The notes under the pieces: model-generated
Database searches by the model: none
Told to the model about the DNA's origin: nothing
What the model saw: only the letters and a program-made list of their open reading frames with translations
Made by a program: the position numbers and the translations under genes
Assembly: GCF_001436415.1 (NCBI RefSeq)
Contig: NZ_AYZB01000001.1
Span: 62,001-126,000, forward strand
Reading direction: 5' to 3'
DNA length: 64,000 nt
Origin: Latilactobacillus graminis DSM 20719
Lineage (GTDB): Bacteria > Bacillota > Bacilli > Lactobacillales > Lactobacillaceae
Shown: piece after piece, positions 18,809-28,679 of the stretch
Layout: every line of letters starts with the position of its first letter
How positions within the stretch are numbered: the first letter of the stretch is position 1

Positions 18809-19837
18809 TTACGCTCTATATGGAAAATCTAGTCCTGGAACAGCATTTAAGGTTAAATTCGCAAACGTTTCCTTTTTTAATTCAATGTGAGCAGCAGCGC
18901 CAATCATCGCCCCATTGTCACCACATAATCGTAGTGGTGGCACGATTAAATCTAAATCGAGCCCGGAAGCCTTAATCGCTTCCGCTAGTTCTTCACGTAG
19001 GCCTTGATTGGCAGCTACTCCACCAGCCACAACAAGCTGATGGACATCCAGCTGTCGTGCTGCCCGCATTGTCTTTTCCGTTAACACTTCGACCACGCTA
19101 GCTTGGAAACTCGCAGCCAGGTTCTCACGATTCAGTGTTTCACCAATTTGATCAGCATGGTGCACCGTGTTGATAAAAGCACTTTTCAAACCGCTGAAAC
19201 TAAAGTCGAGATTCTCTTCTTTAAGCATCGCTCGTGGAAAATCGAACGTATCTTGGCCCAAATGCGCCAGCCGGTCGATTTCTTTTCCCGCTGGATAAGG
19301 CACACCTAGGACCCGACCAATTTTATCGTAAGCTTCTCCCGCGGCGTCATCCCGCGTATCGCCAATAATTTCGAATTCACCAGCGGCCGCCATTAATACT
19401 AACTCTGTGTGACCCCCTGAAACAAGCAATGCCAACAACGGATACTCTAGCGGTTTAACAAACCGTGCTGCATAGATATGCCCCGCCATGTGATTGATTG
19501 GAATCAATGGTAAATGATGCGCATATGCGATTGCTTTGGCCGCTGTCACGCCAATTAATAAAGCGCCAACCAATCCTGGCCCATAAGTCACTGCAACTGC
19601 CGTTAAATCAGTATAGGTGACTCCCGCTTCTTCTAGCGCTGCTTGGGTACAAAATGTAATTTGTTCAACGTGATGACGGCTAGCCACTTCCGGTACCACC
19701 CCACCAAAACGCTGGTGACTTTTAATTTGAGTAGCAATGATGTTGCTTAAAATACGATGGCCATCTTCAATGACCGCCACACTTGTTTCATCACAGCTCG
19801 ATTCAAATGCTAAAATTAATTCTCTTTTTTTGGACAT
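18809..19837 (-). CDS. tsaD: tRNA N6-adenosine threonylcarbamoyltransferase
   Basis: A 342-residue ASKHA-fold enzyme which, with TsaB and TsaE, transfers the threonylcarbamoyl group to A37 of ANN-decoding tRNAs. The iron-binding HMAGH motif, the 'FESSCDET' N-terminus and 'SGGHTELV' are intact. It closes the tsaB-rimI-tsaD cluster, the usual Firmicute order; tsaE is not in the window. Confidence 0.97.
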   Translation of the reverse strand: MSKKRELILAFESSCDETSVAVIEDGHRILSNIIATQIKSHQRFGGVVPEVASRHHVEQITFCTQAALEEAGVTYTDLTAVAVTYGPGLVGALLIGVTAAKAIAYAHHLPLIPINHMAGHIYAARFVKPLEYPLLALLVSGGHTELVLMAAAGEFEIIGDTRDDAAGEAYDKIGRVLGVPYPAGKEIDRLAHLGQDTFDFPRAMLKEENLDFSFSGLKSAFINTVHHADQIGETLNRENLAASFQASVVEVLTEKTMRAARQLDVHQLVVAGGVAANQGLREELAEAIKASGLDLDLIVPPLRLCGDNGAMIGAAAHIELKKETFANLTLNAVPGLDFPYRA

Positions 19838-19847
19838 AGCTTTACTC

Positions 19848-20417
19848 CTATTGATTCAATACTCGACGCATACTGAACGCATCTTCTTTTTCTTGAATGT
19901 AATAATTCGGGCGCGTTCGTACAATCGTAAAGCCCAATTTTCGATATACTGCTTGAGCTGTTGTGTTGCTCGCACGAACTTCTAATGTAATTTTTTGACT
20001 GGGATAATCATGGGCGATATTAACCATCTCGTGCACTAAAAAATGCCCAATGCCCCGTTTTTGATAACTGGGATGCACTGCAATATTCGTAATATGGGCT
20101 TCATTAGCTGTAAACCAAGCACCAACAAACGCTACAACTTCAGTCCCCTGACACAAGACGAGATACAATGATGTCTTTTGCTTACTTAACTCATTGGTAA
20201 AAGCCCACCGATTCCAAGGGGTCTGGCCGGCATAAACTGCTCGTTCAATATCCAAAAGCGCTGTAATATCATTTTGACTAGCACGTGCTAAATAAAACGT
20301 TGTCCCATCAATCATCACTCGCCGAGTGGCATAAGGCATTTCTTTTTTTATCCAAATCTGAGGCTTGAGATATTCTCTAAACTTGTTCCACATATGACTC
20401 GGTGCCTCGCTCATCAT
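19848..20417 (-). CDS. rimI: Ribosomal protein S18-alanine N-acetyltransferase
   Basis: A GNAT acetyltransferase with the acetyl-CoA loop '[14 protein letters not shown]' and the RimI-type C-terminal '[19 protein letters not shown]'. Position between tsaB and tsaD supports RimI. The start is uncertain: ATG 20417 overlaps tsaB by 41 bp, while ATG 20393 overlaps by 17 bp and gives 181 residues. The extra N-terminal residues are not part of the domain. Confidence 0.92.
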   Translation of the reverse strand: MMSEAPSHMWNKFREYLKPQIWIKKEMPYATRRVMIDGTTFYLARASQNDITALLDIERAVYAGQTPWNRWAFTNELSKQKTSLYLVLCQGTEVVAFVGAWFTANEAHITNIAVHPSYQKRGIGHFLVHEMVNIAHDYPSQKITLEVRASNTTAQAVYRKLGFTIVRTRPNYYIQEKEDAFSMRRVLNQ

Positions 20418-21102
20418 GCGTTTTTGCCCAATTAACTTCAGCTTCGGTTTTTCTTAGATAAACCGGTCCAAAGCGATGGATATCCGCCACTGGTTCAGCA
20501 AGCAACCCTAATTTTCCCAAGACACTTGCATGCGGTAAATTATGGTTAGCTCCGACAAAATGGGCATTACTGCCCAGAGCAGCTTGTAGCTCTTCTTTAA
20601 AATGAGCGACATCATTCCCGACGAAGTAAACCGGCTCCGCTAATAGTTGTAACCGTGCCAATAATGTTTCTATTGAAACATGTTGATCAGCAACGACTGT
20701 TTGTAAGCTGCCACTTTGCCATTGATAAACACCCGTAAAAACATTCGCACGACGAGCATCAAATAATGGCACAATGAGTGCCGTCGTATCCACTATATTC
20801 GCAGCTAATAATGCTAAACTTGAAATTCCGACTAACGGCTTATTCAGTGTCCATGCAAAAGATTTCGCAGTTGTCACCGCAATTCGTAAGCCTGTATAAG
20901 AACCGGGACCTTCAGCAACAACAAACCGGTCAATCGTTTCAATTGCCGTCTGCGTTTGTTTTAACAGTTGATCAACCATTGGTAGTAAAGTTTGACTATG
21001 TGTTTGGCGAATATTAACAGTCATTTCACCTAAAATTTGCTGATCGTCAAGGAGCGCCACACTCACTGCTTGATTCGAGGTATCCATTGCCAATAACTTC
21101 AT
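20377..21102 (-). CDS. tsaB: tRNA threonylcarbamoyladenosine biosynthesis protein TsaB
   Basis: A 241-residue inactive-type ASKHA paralogue that dimerises with TsaD. The N-terminal 'MDTSNQAVSVALLDD' and 'GPGSYTGLRIAVTTAKSFAW' are diagnostic. AGAAGGA lies 7 nt before the ATG. It overlaps rimI, so the three genes are translated as a unit. Confidence 0.96.
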   Translation of the reverse strand: MKLLAMDTSNQAVSVALLDDQQILGEMTVNIRQTHSQTLLPMVDQLLKQTQTAIETIDRFVVAEGPGSYTGLRIAVTTAKSFAWTLNKPLVGISSLALLAANIVDTTALIVPLFDARRANVFTGVYQWQSGSLQTVVADQHVSIETLLARLQLLAEPVYFVGNDVAHFKEELQAALGSNAHFVGANHNLPHASVLGKLGLLAEPVADIHRFGPVYLRKTEAEVNWAKTHDERGTESYVEQV

Positions 21103-21213
21103 GATTTCATCCTTCTTCTGCTTATAATCTTTGTTATTCTAGCATAAATCAGAAATTAAATCGACTGCGCTATTTAGCTTCAAGCTGACATTCCGATTCC
21201 TCTAAAAAATAAA

Positions 21214-21255
21214 AAAACAAGGTCTGCAATTCGTTTGAATAGACAGTCCCTTGCC
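21214..21255 (-). terminator. Probable terminator of the beta-glucoside operon
   Basis: caaggtct pairs with agac..ccttg imperfectly across 21218-21252, and the plus strand has a run of seven A to the left (T run on the minus strand). It ends 16 bp past the glucosidase stop. Confidence 0.55.
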
Positions 21256-21270
21256 TTTAATAAATGGATA

Positions 21271-22746
<1,476 letters not shown>

Positions 22747-24642
22747 TTATTTAATACCTACTAATAGTTGTTCTTTTGGAAAAATAATACCCGTTTCATT
22801 CATTGGTAGTACGTCTAAAAAGCTAGTTGTATTCGTAATAATAACCATTACCGTTGGATCATATCCCGCTTTTTTAATCTGTTCAAAATCAACTGACATA
22901 ATCGGCTGGCCAACTTCAACATGCTCATTCACCACTATTTTAGGCGTAAAATATTGACCCTTTAATTCAACTGTATCAATTCCAATATGGATTAAAAGTT
23001 CAGTTCCGTCATCACCTAAGATTCCAATTGCATGTTTAGAATCGGGTAATATCATAATTTTCCCTGAAATTGGTGCAACAATTTCGTCTGATTCTGGCAC
23101 AATTGCAATTCCTTTTCCCATAATTTCCTGAGCAAAGGTTGGATCATTCACATTTGCCAATAGTTCAACTTCGCCTTTAACTGGTGCGTAAATTGAATGT
23201 TCAATTGCTTTTTCATTATTTACTTGCACCTTACCTACTGGTTCTGCCGATTCTTCTATTGATTCACTAATGCCAAATACAATCGTCAATACAAATGCAA
23301 GTACAAAGCTTAATCCAATTGCTAACACTAGATAAATTAAATTCATTGGATGTGTTTGACTAATAAAAGCAGGTAACGCGGTTAAACCAGTCAAACCAGT
23401 CATCGCAAACGCTTTGACTACAAAAAATCCTGAAATTCCGCCGGCAATCCCACCAGATATCAAAGCTGCATAAAACGGTTTTTTAAATTTCAAATTAATC
23501 CCATACATTGCTGGTTCAGTAACCCCTAATAACGCAGATATCCCCGCTGATATAGCCAACTGCTTAGTCGCTTTATTCTTCGTGCGAACAGCAACACCAA
23601 ATACTGAGCCAGCTTGTGCCATATTGGTCACAAAATTAATTGGCATAACCGTTGTGTCGTAACCCGTAACACTAAAATTGTTCATGACAATCGGCACAAA
23701 AGCATAGTGCATCCCGGTCATCACGATTAATGGGAAAGATGCTCCTAATACAACACCGGCTAATGGTCCCGCGTGCACAAAGAGCCAAGAAATCCCATCC
23801 GCAACAATATTTCCTGCATACGTGCCTAGAGGCCCAAGGACAATTAATGTTACTGGAACAACTATAAAAAGAGTCACCATCGGCGTAAACATCATCGTGA
23901 GTGTACTTGGTATCCATTTTTTCACCCATTTAAGCACATACGCTAAAAACCAGGTCGCTAAAATAATCGGAATAACCGATGATGTATAACTAATAAACGG
24001 GATTGCCAGCAGCCCAAAGAGTTTAATGAAAGCAGGACCGCCTTTGGCTATATTGGCTACCCCAGTAATCATTGTCGGGTAGAGCATAATACCCGCGATA
24101 CATAGTGCTAAGTATTCACTCGTTTTAAATTTTTTTGCCGCTGAAACAGCAACGAAAAATGGCAGAAAATAAAAGACACAATCAGAAATCATAAAAATTG
24201 CTTGATACAAACCACTTTTATCCGATAGCCAGCCTAAAGCGTCGACCAATGCTAGAATTCCCTTAATTAGTCCCGTCCCCGCCAACGCTGGTAGAATCGG
24301 TGTAAAAATTCCTGAAATAACATCCATTAATTTGGATATGATTCCTTCTTTTGCAACACCAGTTTGCTGATCATCAGAACGATTAGCAGCGCCTCCTAGT
24401 TTCTTTTCAACCGCTTCAAAAACATCGTCAACAGTATTTCCAATAATCACTTGAAATTGGTCCCCCGCAAATTGGGCACCCATAACACCTTTAATTTGTT
24501 TAATTGTATCAATGTTGACTAAATTTTTATCCTGTAAATTAAATCGTAATCTAGTCACACAGTGCCACGCATTTGTAACATTACTTTTACCGCCAATATT
24601 TTTAAGAACCTGGTCTGCAATTAATTCATTCTTATTTACCAT
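22747..24642 (-). CDS. Beta-glucoside PTS transporter subunit IIBCA
   Basis: A 631-residue permease in the order IIB-IIC-IIA. The IIB phosphorylation site is Cys28 (HCVTRLRF). IIC has about 10 membrane segments. The IIA domain has the HIGIDTVELKG motif with the phosphorylated histidine near residue 552. It imports and phosphorylates beta-glucosides such as salicin, arbutin or cellobiose; the exact sugar cannot be read off. The gene follows a LicT-controlled RAT/terminator and precedes the hydrolase. Confidence 0.95.
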   Translation of the reverse strand: MVNKNELIADQVLKNIGGKSNVTNAWHCVTRLRFNLQDKNLVNIDTIKQIKGVMGAQFAGDQFQVIIGNTVDDVFEAVEKKLGGAANRSDDQQTGVAKEGIISKLMDVISGIFTPILPALAGTGLIKGILALVDALGWLSDKSGLYQAIFMISDCVFYFLPFFVAVSAAKKFKTSEYLALCIAGIMLYPTMITGVANIAKGGPAFIKLFGLLAIPFISYTSSVIPIILATWFLAYVLKWVKKWIPSTLTMMFTPMVTLFIVVPVTLIVLGPLGTYAGNIVADGISWLFVHAGPLAGVVLGASFPLIVMTGMHYAFVPIVMNNFSVTGYDTTVMPINFVTNMAQAGSVFGVAVRTKNKATKQLAISAGISALLGVTEPAMYGINLKFKKPFYAALISGGIAGGISGFFVVKAFAMTGLTGLTALPAFISQTHPMNLIYLVLAIGLSFVLAFVLTIVFGISESIEESAEPVGKVQVNNEKAIEHSIYAPVKGEVELLANVNDPTFAQEIMGKGIAIVPESDEIVAPISGKIMILPDSKHAIGILGDDGTELLIHIGIDTVELKGQYFTPKIVVNEHVEVGQPIMSVDFEQIKKAGYDPTVMVIITNTTSFLDVLPMNETGIIFPKEQLLVGIK

Positions 24643-24710
24643 TTATTATCCCTCCTCAATTTTCAACACATATTCAGGTTTCCCTAGTATTTGGCCAGAA
24701 TCCTAGGAAT

Positions 24711-24804
24711 AAAAATACCCAAATACTTTTCAAAATTTATAATGATTTTCATTACTAATTTTGAAAAATATTTGGGTAATGCCTGATCGAGTCAGTTACA
24801 ATCC
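24711..24804 (-). promoter_or_regulatory. RAT site and overlapping terminator before the PTS gene
   Basis: The minus strand from 24804 to 24775 reads GGATTGTAACTG then ACTCGATCAGGCATTACC, matching the ribonucleic antiterminator target of BglG/LicT proteins. Its 3' part overlaps the first arm of a long terminator (tttgggta.. pairing with tacccaaa.., 24715-24780) followed by T-rich sequence. Bound LicT would block the terminator. Confidence 0.93.
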
Positions 24805-24812
24805 TAAATTTT

Positions 24813-25652
24813 CTATTCTCTTGTTAATCGCCAGATGTGCAACGTTAAGTACATCATTTCATTATGCGAAATATCCCAATTTCTAGATTTTTTTAAATAT
24901 AATTGAATTTTTTTAGCTGCTTGGTAGGCACGTGGATATTTTTCTTTTATAACAGTACTAATCATCGGATCCAAATCAGATCCACCAAGATCGTTATTTA
25001 ATTGGCGAATCATAAAATAGCGTAAATGCGTTAAAAATCTTGCGTAGTTCATCGAATTAACAGCCAATTTCTTTTGAAAGTGATAACTAATAATTTCTAA
25101 AACTTGATTAATCATTGCGGTCAATTCAATGGTATCCTCAATTTGCGTTTCTTTATTCTGTGCATTTACATAATGATAGGTAAAAAAAGTTAATTCACTT
25201 TGTGGTAATGCAACCTTTATCCGTTGTTCAATAAATTTCAGTGACATTTCTGCAGCTTGATATTCCTTAGGATAAAGATTTTGGACCTCCCAACGAAACT
25301 CATTGGGATAATCATTTCCATTTTGAGTTCGCTCTAAAGCAAAACTTAGATGGTCAGCAAGTGCCAAATAGTTATAATTACTAAACCTGATACCTAAAAA
25401 CGCTGCAACCTGGTCACTCACTTCACTTGCCAATTGAAATATGTTTCCATCAATCTGACCAACCATGTTTGCAATGGCCTGATGATTGCCAAATTCTTCC
25501 AAAGCCTTAAATCGTCGATCAATTTCAGTTTGATCAAGCAAATCATTGGTTTTTTTACCAAACCCAATGCCCTTTCCAAGAAGTATCCATTCGACATTAT
25601 TTTCATCTTTTGCTAACGCAACATTATTGTTAATTTTCTTGATGAAATACAT
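24813..25652 (-). CDS. licT: BglG/LicT family transcription antiterminator
   Basis: A 279-residue RNA-binding regulator. The CAT domain (about residues 1-58, with 'KKINNNVALA' and 'LGKGIGFGKK') binds the RAT. Two PRD domains follow, each with conserved histidines that PTS proteins phosphorylate: 'LADHLSFALER' in PRD1, 'HLRYFMIRQL' and 'LTLHIWRL' in PRD2. It activates the downstream PTS-hydrolase operon when beta-glucosides are taken up. A second RAT in front of its own gene implies autoregulation. Confidence 0.95.
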   Translation of the reverse strand: MYFIKKINNNVALAKDENNVEWILLGKGIGFGKKTNDLLDQTEIDRRFKALEEFGNHQAIANMVGQIDGNIFQLASEVSDQVAAFLGIRFSNYNYLALADHLSFALERTQNGNDYPNEFRWEVQNLYPKEYQAAEMSLKFIEQRIKVALPQSELTFFTYHYVNAQNKETQIEDTIELTAMINQVLEIISYHFQKKLAVNSMNYARFLTHLRYFMIRQLNNDLGGSDLDPMISTVIKEKYPRAYQAAKKIQLYLKKSRNWDISHNEMMYLTLHIWRLTRE

Positions 25653-25666
25653 CCTATGTCCTCCTC

Positions 25667-25743
25667 ATAAAAAAATACCTACTGATAACTGGCATATATG
25701 TCAGTTATCAGTAGGTAATGCCTGATCGAATCAGTAACAATCC
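25667..25743 (-). promoter_or_regulatory. RAT site and overlapping terminator before licT
   Basis: The RAT at 25743-25714 on the minus strand (GGATTGTTACTGATTCGATC then AGGCATTACC) differs from the second copy at 24804-24775 by only a few bases. It overlaps a terminator with 15-bp arms (tacctactgataact / agttatcagtaggta, 25676-25717) and T7. Confidence 0.93.
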
Positions 25744-25758
25744 TTAATTGATATAATC

Positions 25759-25787
25759 ATCGTACCACTTACAGAAAGCGCTGTCAA
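25759..25787 (-). promoter_or_regulatory. licT promoter with overlapping cre-like site
   Basis: On the minus strand a perfect TTGACA -35 (25782-25787) and TACGAT -10 (25759-25764) are 17 nt apart. The -35 overlaps agaaagcgctgtca (25773-25786), 12 of 14 positions of the CcpA cre consensus TGAAAGCGCTTTCA. Glucose repression by CcpA is therefore likely. Confidence 0.8.
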
Positions 25788-25800
25788 TATCTAGTTTTAA

Positions 25801-25830
25801 AAAAGGCTAAAAGTCATCTTTTAGCCTTTT
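25801..25830 (-). terminator. Intrinsic terminator after folT
   Basis: A perfect 13-bp stem (aaaaggctaaaag / cttttagcctttt) with a 4-nt loop, followed by T on the minus strand. It ends 5 bp past the folT stop. Confidence 0.9.
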
Positions 25831-25834
25831 CTAT

Positions 25835-26368
25835 TTATATTATTCTATTTTTTAATCTAATAATTGGTTCAAAGTGCATTACAATGTATAAAATAACAGG
25901 ATGCACGACCAACGTTGCGGCTTCACCAATCGCTCGTGCGGTAAAGTGAAAGCCAAATGGTGTATGACTTATAATTGAAACCCACCATGAATTTAAACCG
26001 AGATTGACAACTAAAATAACCGTTGTAACCGCGGCAAGCACTCGCCACCAAGTAATTTTTTCGTGATAGAAATAGAGACCGTAAATAAAGGCCCCTAAGA
26101 ACGCCGATAATGTAAAGCCAGGAAAGTATCCGCCTGGCACACCAATCATCAAACTGTTGATTAAATCACCAATCACAGCTGCAAGTCCTGCCCAAAATGG
26201 ACCAAACCACCAGCCCATTAAGGCAGTCACGATGAAGCCAAAACTAATTCTGAAAATCGTGAGTGAAATTGCAAACCGTGCAATCACCAATTGTAAAGCA
26301 ATTAAAACAGCTAGTAAAACTACGCGTCTGGTGTCTAGCTTTACACCAAGCATCTGATCTCTCATCAT
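25835..26368 (-). CDS. folT: Folate ECF transporter S component
   Basis: A 177-residue membrane protein with about six helices, matching the folate-specific S component FolT: 'VLLAVLIALQLVIARF', 'RISFGFIVTALMGWWFGPFWAG', and 'GGYFPGFTLSAFLGAFIYGL' (abridged, hallmark YFPGFTLSAF). It captures folate and works with the shared EcfAA'T module, which is not in this window. The start is ATG 26368, with AAAGGGAG 8 nt upstream; the longer frame to GTG 26404 runs into the riboswitch. The upstream THF riboswitch confirms the substrate class. Confidence 0.92.
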   Translation of the reverse strand: MMRDQMLGVKLDTRRVVLLAVLIALQLVIARFAISLTIFRISFGFIVTALMGWWFGPFWAGLAAVIGDLINSLMIGVPGGYFPGFTLSAFLGAFIYGLYFYHEKITWWRVLAAVTTVILVVNLGLNSWWVSIISHTPFGFHFTARAIGEAATLVVHPVILYIVMHFEPIIRLKNRII

Positions 26369-26404
26369 AAAAGCATCTCCCTTTGGAGCTGCCACAAATA
26401 ACAC

Positions 26405-26501
26405 TGCGGCGAATGCGGTACTGAAATCGCAAGCATTGCTGCTTTTCGTCTGGCGTTCACATTCCGTTCCACCAGCACTTAACGCTTCAGTCCTACTCCG
26501 A
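26405..26501 (-). promoter_or_regulatory. Tetrahydrofolate (THF) riboswitch of folT
   Basis: Read on the minus strand the leader contains in order GGAGTAG, GCGTTAAGTG, GGAATGTG, CGCCAGACGAAAAGC, GCAATGCTTGCG and TTCAGTACCGCATTCGCC. These are the conserved blocks of the THF-I riboswitch, and ACTGAA / TTCAGT form the P2 stem. Just downstream, CTCC-AAAG-GGAG can hide the folT Shine-Dalgarno sequence. This suggests translational shut-off when folate is plentiful; the mechanism is inferred. Confidence 0.9.
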
Positions 26502-26587
26502 ATTTTTAGAACCCCCTAAATATAGCATCACCATCATTTAATTACAAGCAATTGATTTTTTCTCAGCAACTCGCCACTAAAATTTGC

Positions 26588-26593
26588 TATAAT
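26588..26593 (+). promoter_or_regulatory. Putative extended -10 promoter of the asparaginase gene
   Basis: TTTGCTATAAT holds a perfect -10 with TGn extension, about 45 nt before the ATG. A convincing -35 is not seen. Confidence 0.45.
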
Positions 26594-26636
26594 AACTCAT
26601 AAGTAATGCGGAATTAAAGAAAGGTGCTCGTACAAT

Positions 26637-27611
26637 ATGAAAAAAATTTTAGTCCTCCATACAGGCGGTACAATCGCAATGTCTGCGGATGAAGATGGGG
26701 CAGTTGCTCCCACAGATAAAAATCCAATGACCGGTTTTGAAAAACTGTTCGATCATCAATTAATCATCGAAAGTGAAGAATTCGCAAACTTACCTTCACC
26801 GCACATCACCCCTGCTGTCATGCTCAAGCTCAAAAATCGGGTTCAACAAGCTGAAGAAGCCGGGATTGACGGCGTAGTAGTAACCCACGGAACCGATACG
26901 CTCGAAGAAACAGCCTACTTTTTAGACCTCACTCTTCCAAATAGCATCCCGGTCATCGTCACTGGTGCAATGCGCTCATCCAACGAAATCGGAGCGGATG
27001 GCTTGCACAATTTAATCAGTGCTGTCTGGACGGCTGCTTCTGATGATGCCCGTGACAAAGGCGTATTGGTTGTGATGAACGATGAAATTCATACCGCACG
27101 CTATGTCACCAAGACACACACCACGAATGTTGCAACCTTCAGAACGCCAACGTTTGGCCCAATTGGCTTGGTCAGCAAGCATAGTGCGAATTTCTTTCAA
27201 GAATTAATTCGTTCTGAAATCTGTAACATCAATTCATTAGTTGAACCTGTTTATCTTTTGAAGGCATACGCCGGCATGGATGGCACATTATTCGAAGCCA
27301 TTGATCAACCAACTACAAAAGGATTAGTCATCGAAGCTTTAGGTGCGGGTAACTTACCACCAGCAACGCTACCCGCGCTCCACGCCTTGTTGAAGCGCAA
27401 TATTCCCATTGTTCTAGTCTCACGTTGTTTTAACGGCATCGCCGAAGACGTCTATGATTATGAAGGCGGTGGGATTAAACTTAAACAGATGGGCATTACT
27501 TTCTGTCAAGGCTTAAACGGTCCAAAAGCCCGTTTAAAACTACAGGTGGGGCTAAGCGCTGGTAAAACCGGCACAGAATTAAGCGATTTTGTAAGTAATG
27601 CAACATCATAG
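26637..27611 (+). CDS. L-asparaginase
   Basis: A 324-residue asparaginase (AnsA-like) that hydrolyses asparagine to aspartate and ammonia. Both catalytic threonine motifs are present: LHTGGTIA (Thr at about 12) and VVTHGTDTLEETAYF (about 85-98). No signal peptide is visible, so it acts in the cytoplasm. The length fits bacterial type I enzymes. AAAGG lies about 12 nt before the ATG, slightly far. Downstream is decayed DNA, so it is monocistronic. Confidence 0.95.
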   Translation: MKKILVLHTGGTIAMSADEDGAVAPTDKNPMTGFEKLFDHQLIIESEEFANLPSPHITPAVMLKLKNRVQQAEEAGIDGVVVTHGTDTLEETAYFLDLTLPNSIPVIVTGAMRSSNEIGADGLHNLISAVWTAASDDARDKGVLVVMNDEIHTARYVTKTHTTNVATFRTPTFGPIGLVSKHSANFFQELIRSEICNINSLVEPVYLLKAYAGMDGTLFEAIDQPTTKGLVIEALGAGNLPPATLPALHALLKRNIPIVLVSRCFNGIAEDVYDYEGGGIKLKQMGITFCQGLNGPKARLKLQVGLSAGKTGTELSDFVSNATS

Positions 27612-27724
27612 AAACATCTAACTTTACTCAGGCAGCTAATGCGACCAAATTAACCTACCAAGTCCCAAAAAAGAGCAATAACATTGTACTAGGGCCTATC
27701 AAGCTGACGGATGAAATAATATAA
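27606..27724 (+). pseudogene. C-terminal fragment of an unidentified gene
   Basis: Downstream of asparaginase, in the +1-shifted frame, about 38 codons read through to a TAA at 27722-27724 (...NFTQAANATKLTYQVPKKSN, then NIVLGPIKLTDEII). There is no start or ribosome site. The composition looks like the end of a secreted or lipoprotein domain. It abuts the IS remnant, so it may be what is left after insertion or deletion. Protein-like appearance is the only evidence. Confidence 0.3.
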
Positions 27725-27734
27725 AATTTAATAT

Positions 27735-28185
27735 ATTTCTAAATGGCTTTATCTCAGTATTCATCTGGGGTAAGGCCATTTCTTTGTATTGAACGATTGC
27801 CCATAATTAAAGTACTCGATGTCTTCTTCAACTAATCTTACAAATTCTTGATAGGTCTTTGGCATTAGCTGACGTGCTTATCCAACGGTTCTTAAATTAC
27901 TCCATCAGAGCGTTATCGTATGGTATTGCTGGTCGTGACAAACTTCTAACCACTTCATCCTGATCAAAGTAACGACTAAATGTCCTTCTGAGCCACGGTC
28001 GGTATGTACCATATGAAAATTCTGTCGAGTCGGCCAACCACACTTTATTAGGTCTATCTACCTTAAAGTTCTGGAAAAAAGATTATCTTGAAGAACTTGC
28101 TCTGACCGGCTTCTTTGATTGCATGATATGCCAACCGTCTTTGTATATTCACCCCTTGCGATAACCACAATTATCAATTAGTGCT
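27735..28185 (-). pseudogene. IS3-family transposase orfB remnant
   Basis: Several stop codons and at least one frameshift interrupt the integrase core. The stretch around the first catalytic Asp (LADSTEF), the second (HTDRGSE) and the YDNALME glutamate motif can still be read in different frames. Confidence 0.8.
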
Positions 28186-28640
28186 TCATAACCACCTTGT
28201 TGCGCTTTGAAAATCCATGAACGGATTTGTTGATAAGAAACACCGAAATATTCTGCTACCTGATTATATACCTACACTTATGTTTAGTAACGTACTCGTT
28301 GATTGAAACTCGTTCTTCAAAAATAGTTTTACAAACCTATATTGGGAACCAGCCTTGGGGACGGCAACGCCGTCTCGGTTTTATCCTCATTATGCTTGGA
28401 AACTCAATCTAACGAGCATAATCCAAATTTAAGTGCTTCTTTTAAACCATCAATACTATCACGGTCATATCGATTTAACTAGCGGGTAAGCACGCTACTG
28501 TTAATCTTGTGTTTTCGCGCAAATATTCCTTTCGATATACCGGATTCTCTGAATTCTCCGATAAATATTAATTTTTCTAATGCTGAATACTTAGCTCTGG
28601 CATACAAAAATTCCTCCATAATCATCTGATGATCATGGAG
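28186..28640 (-). pseudogene. IS3-family orfA (helix-turn-helix) remnant
   Basis: The helix-turn-helix protein of the element is recognisable at both ends but has stop codons in the middle. Its presumptive ribosome site GGAGGA at about 28637 on the minus strand lies inside a hairpin. Confidence 0.75.
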
Positions 28641-28645
28641 GAATT
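28609..28645. repeat. Hairpin at the start of the IS remnant
   Basis: Eleven-base arms aattcctccat / atggaggaatt with inner atcat/atgat form a nearly perfect stem around the orfA ribosome site. Such protective hairpins occur near IS ends and can mask translation driven from outside. Confidence 0.6.
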
Positions 28646-28679
28646 ATTACATTGCAATATTGCATGTTGGTACCCTTTT

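Larger units (their letters stand above)
27725..28645 (-). mobile_element. Degenerate IS3-family insertion sequence
   Basis: The minus strand carries broken orfA and orfB of an IS3-type (IS150 group-like) element. OrfB fragments include FKVDRPNKVWLADSTEF, HTDRGSEGHL, SRPAIPYDNALME and EFVRLVEEDIEYFN, the DDE-integrase landmarks, interrupted by stops and frameshifts. OrfA remnants include YARAKYSALEKLIFIGEFRE and VAEYFGVSYQQIRSWIFKAQ. No intact frame, terminal repeats or target duplication were identified, so the outer limits are approximate and the element should be immobile. Confidence 0.85.

Noticed and set aside
26369-26404. Longer folT reading frame starting at GTG 26404
   Set aside because: It begins at the edge of the THF riboswitch and lacks a ribosome site; ATG 26368 has a well placed GGGAG.
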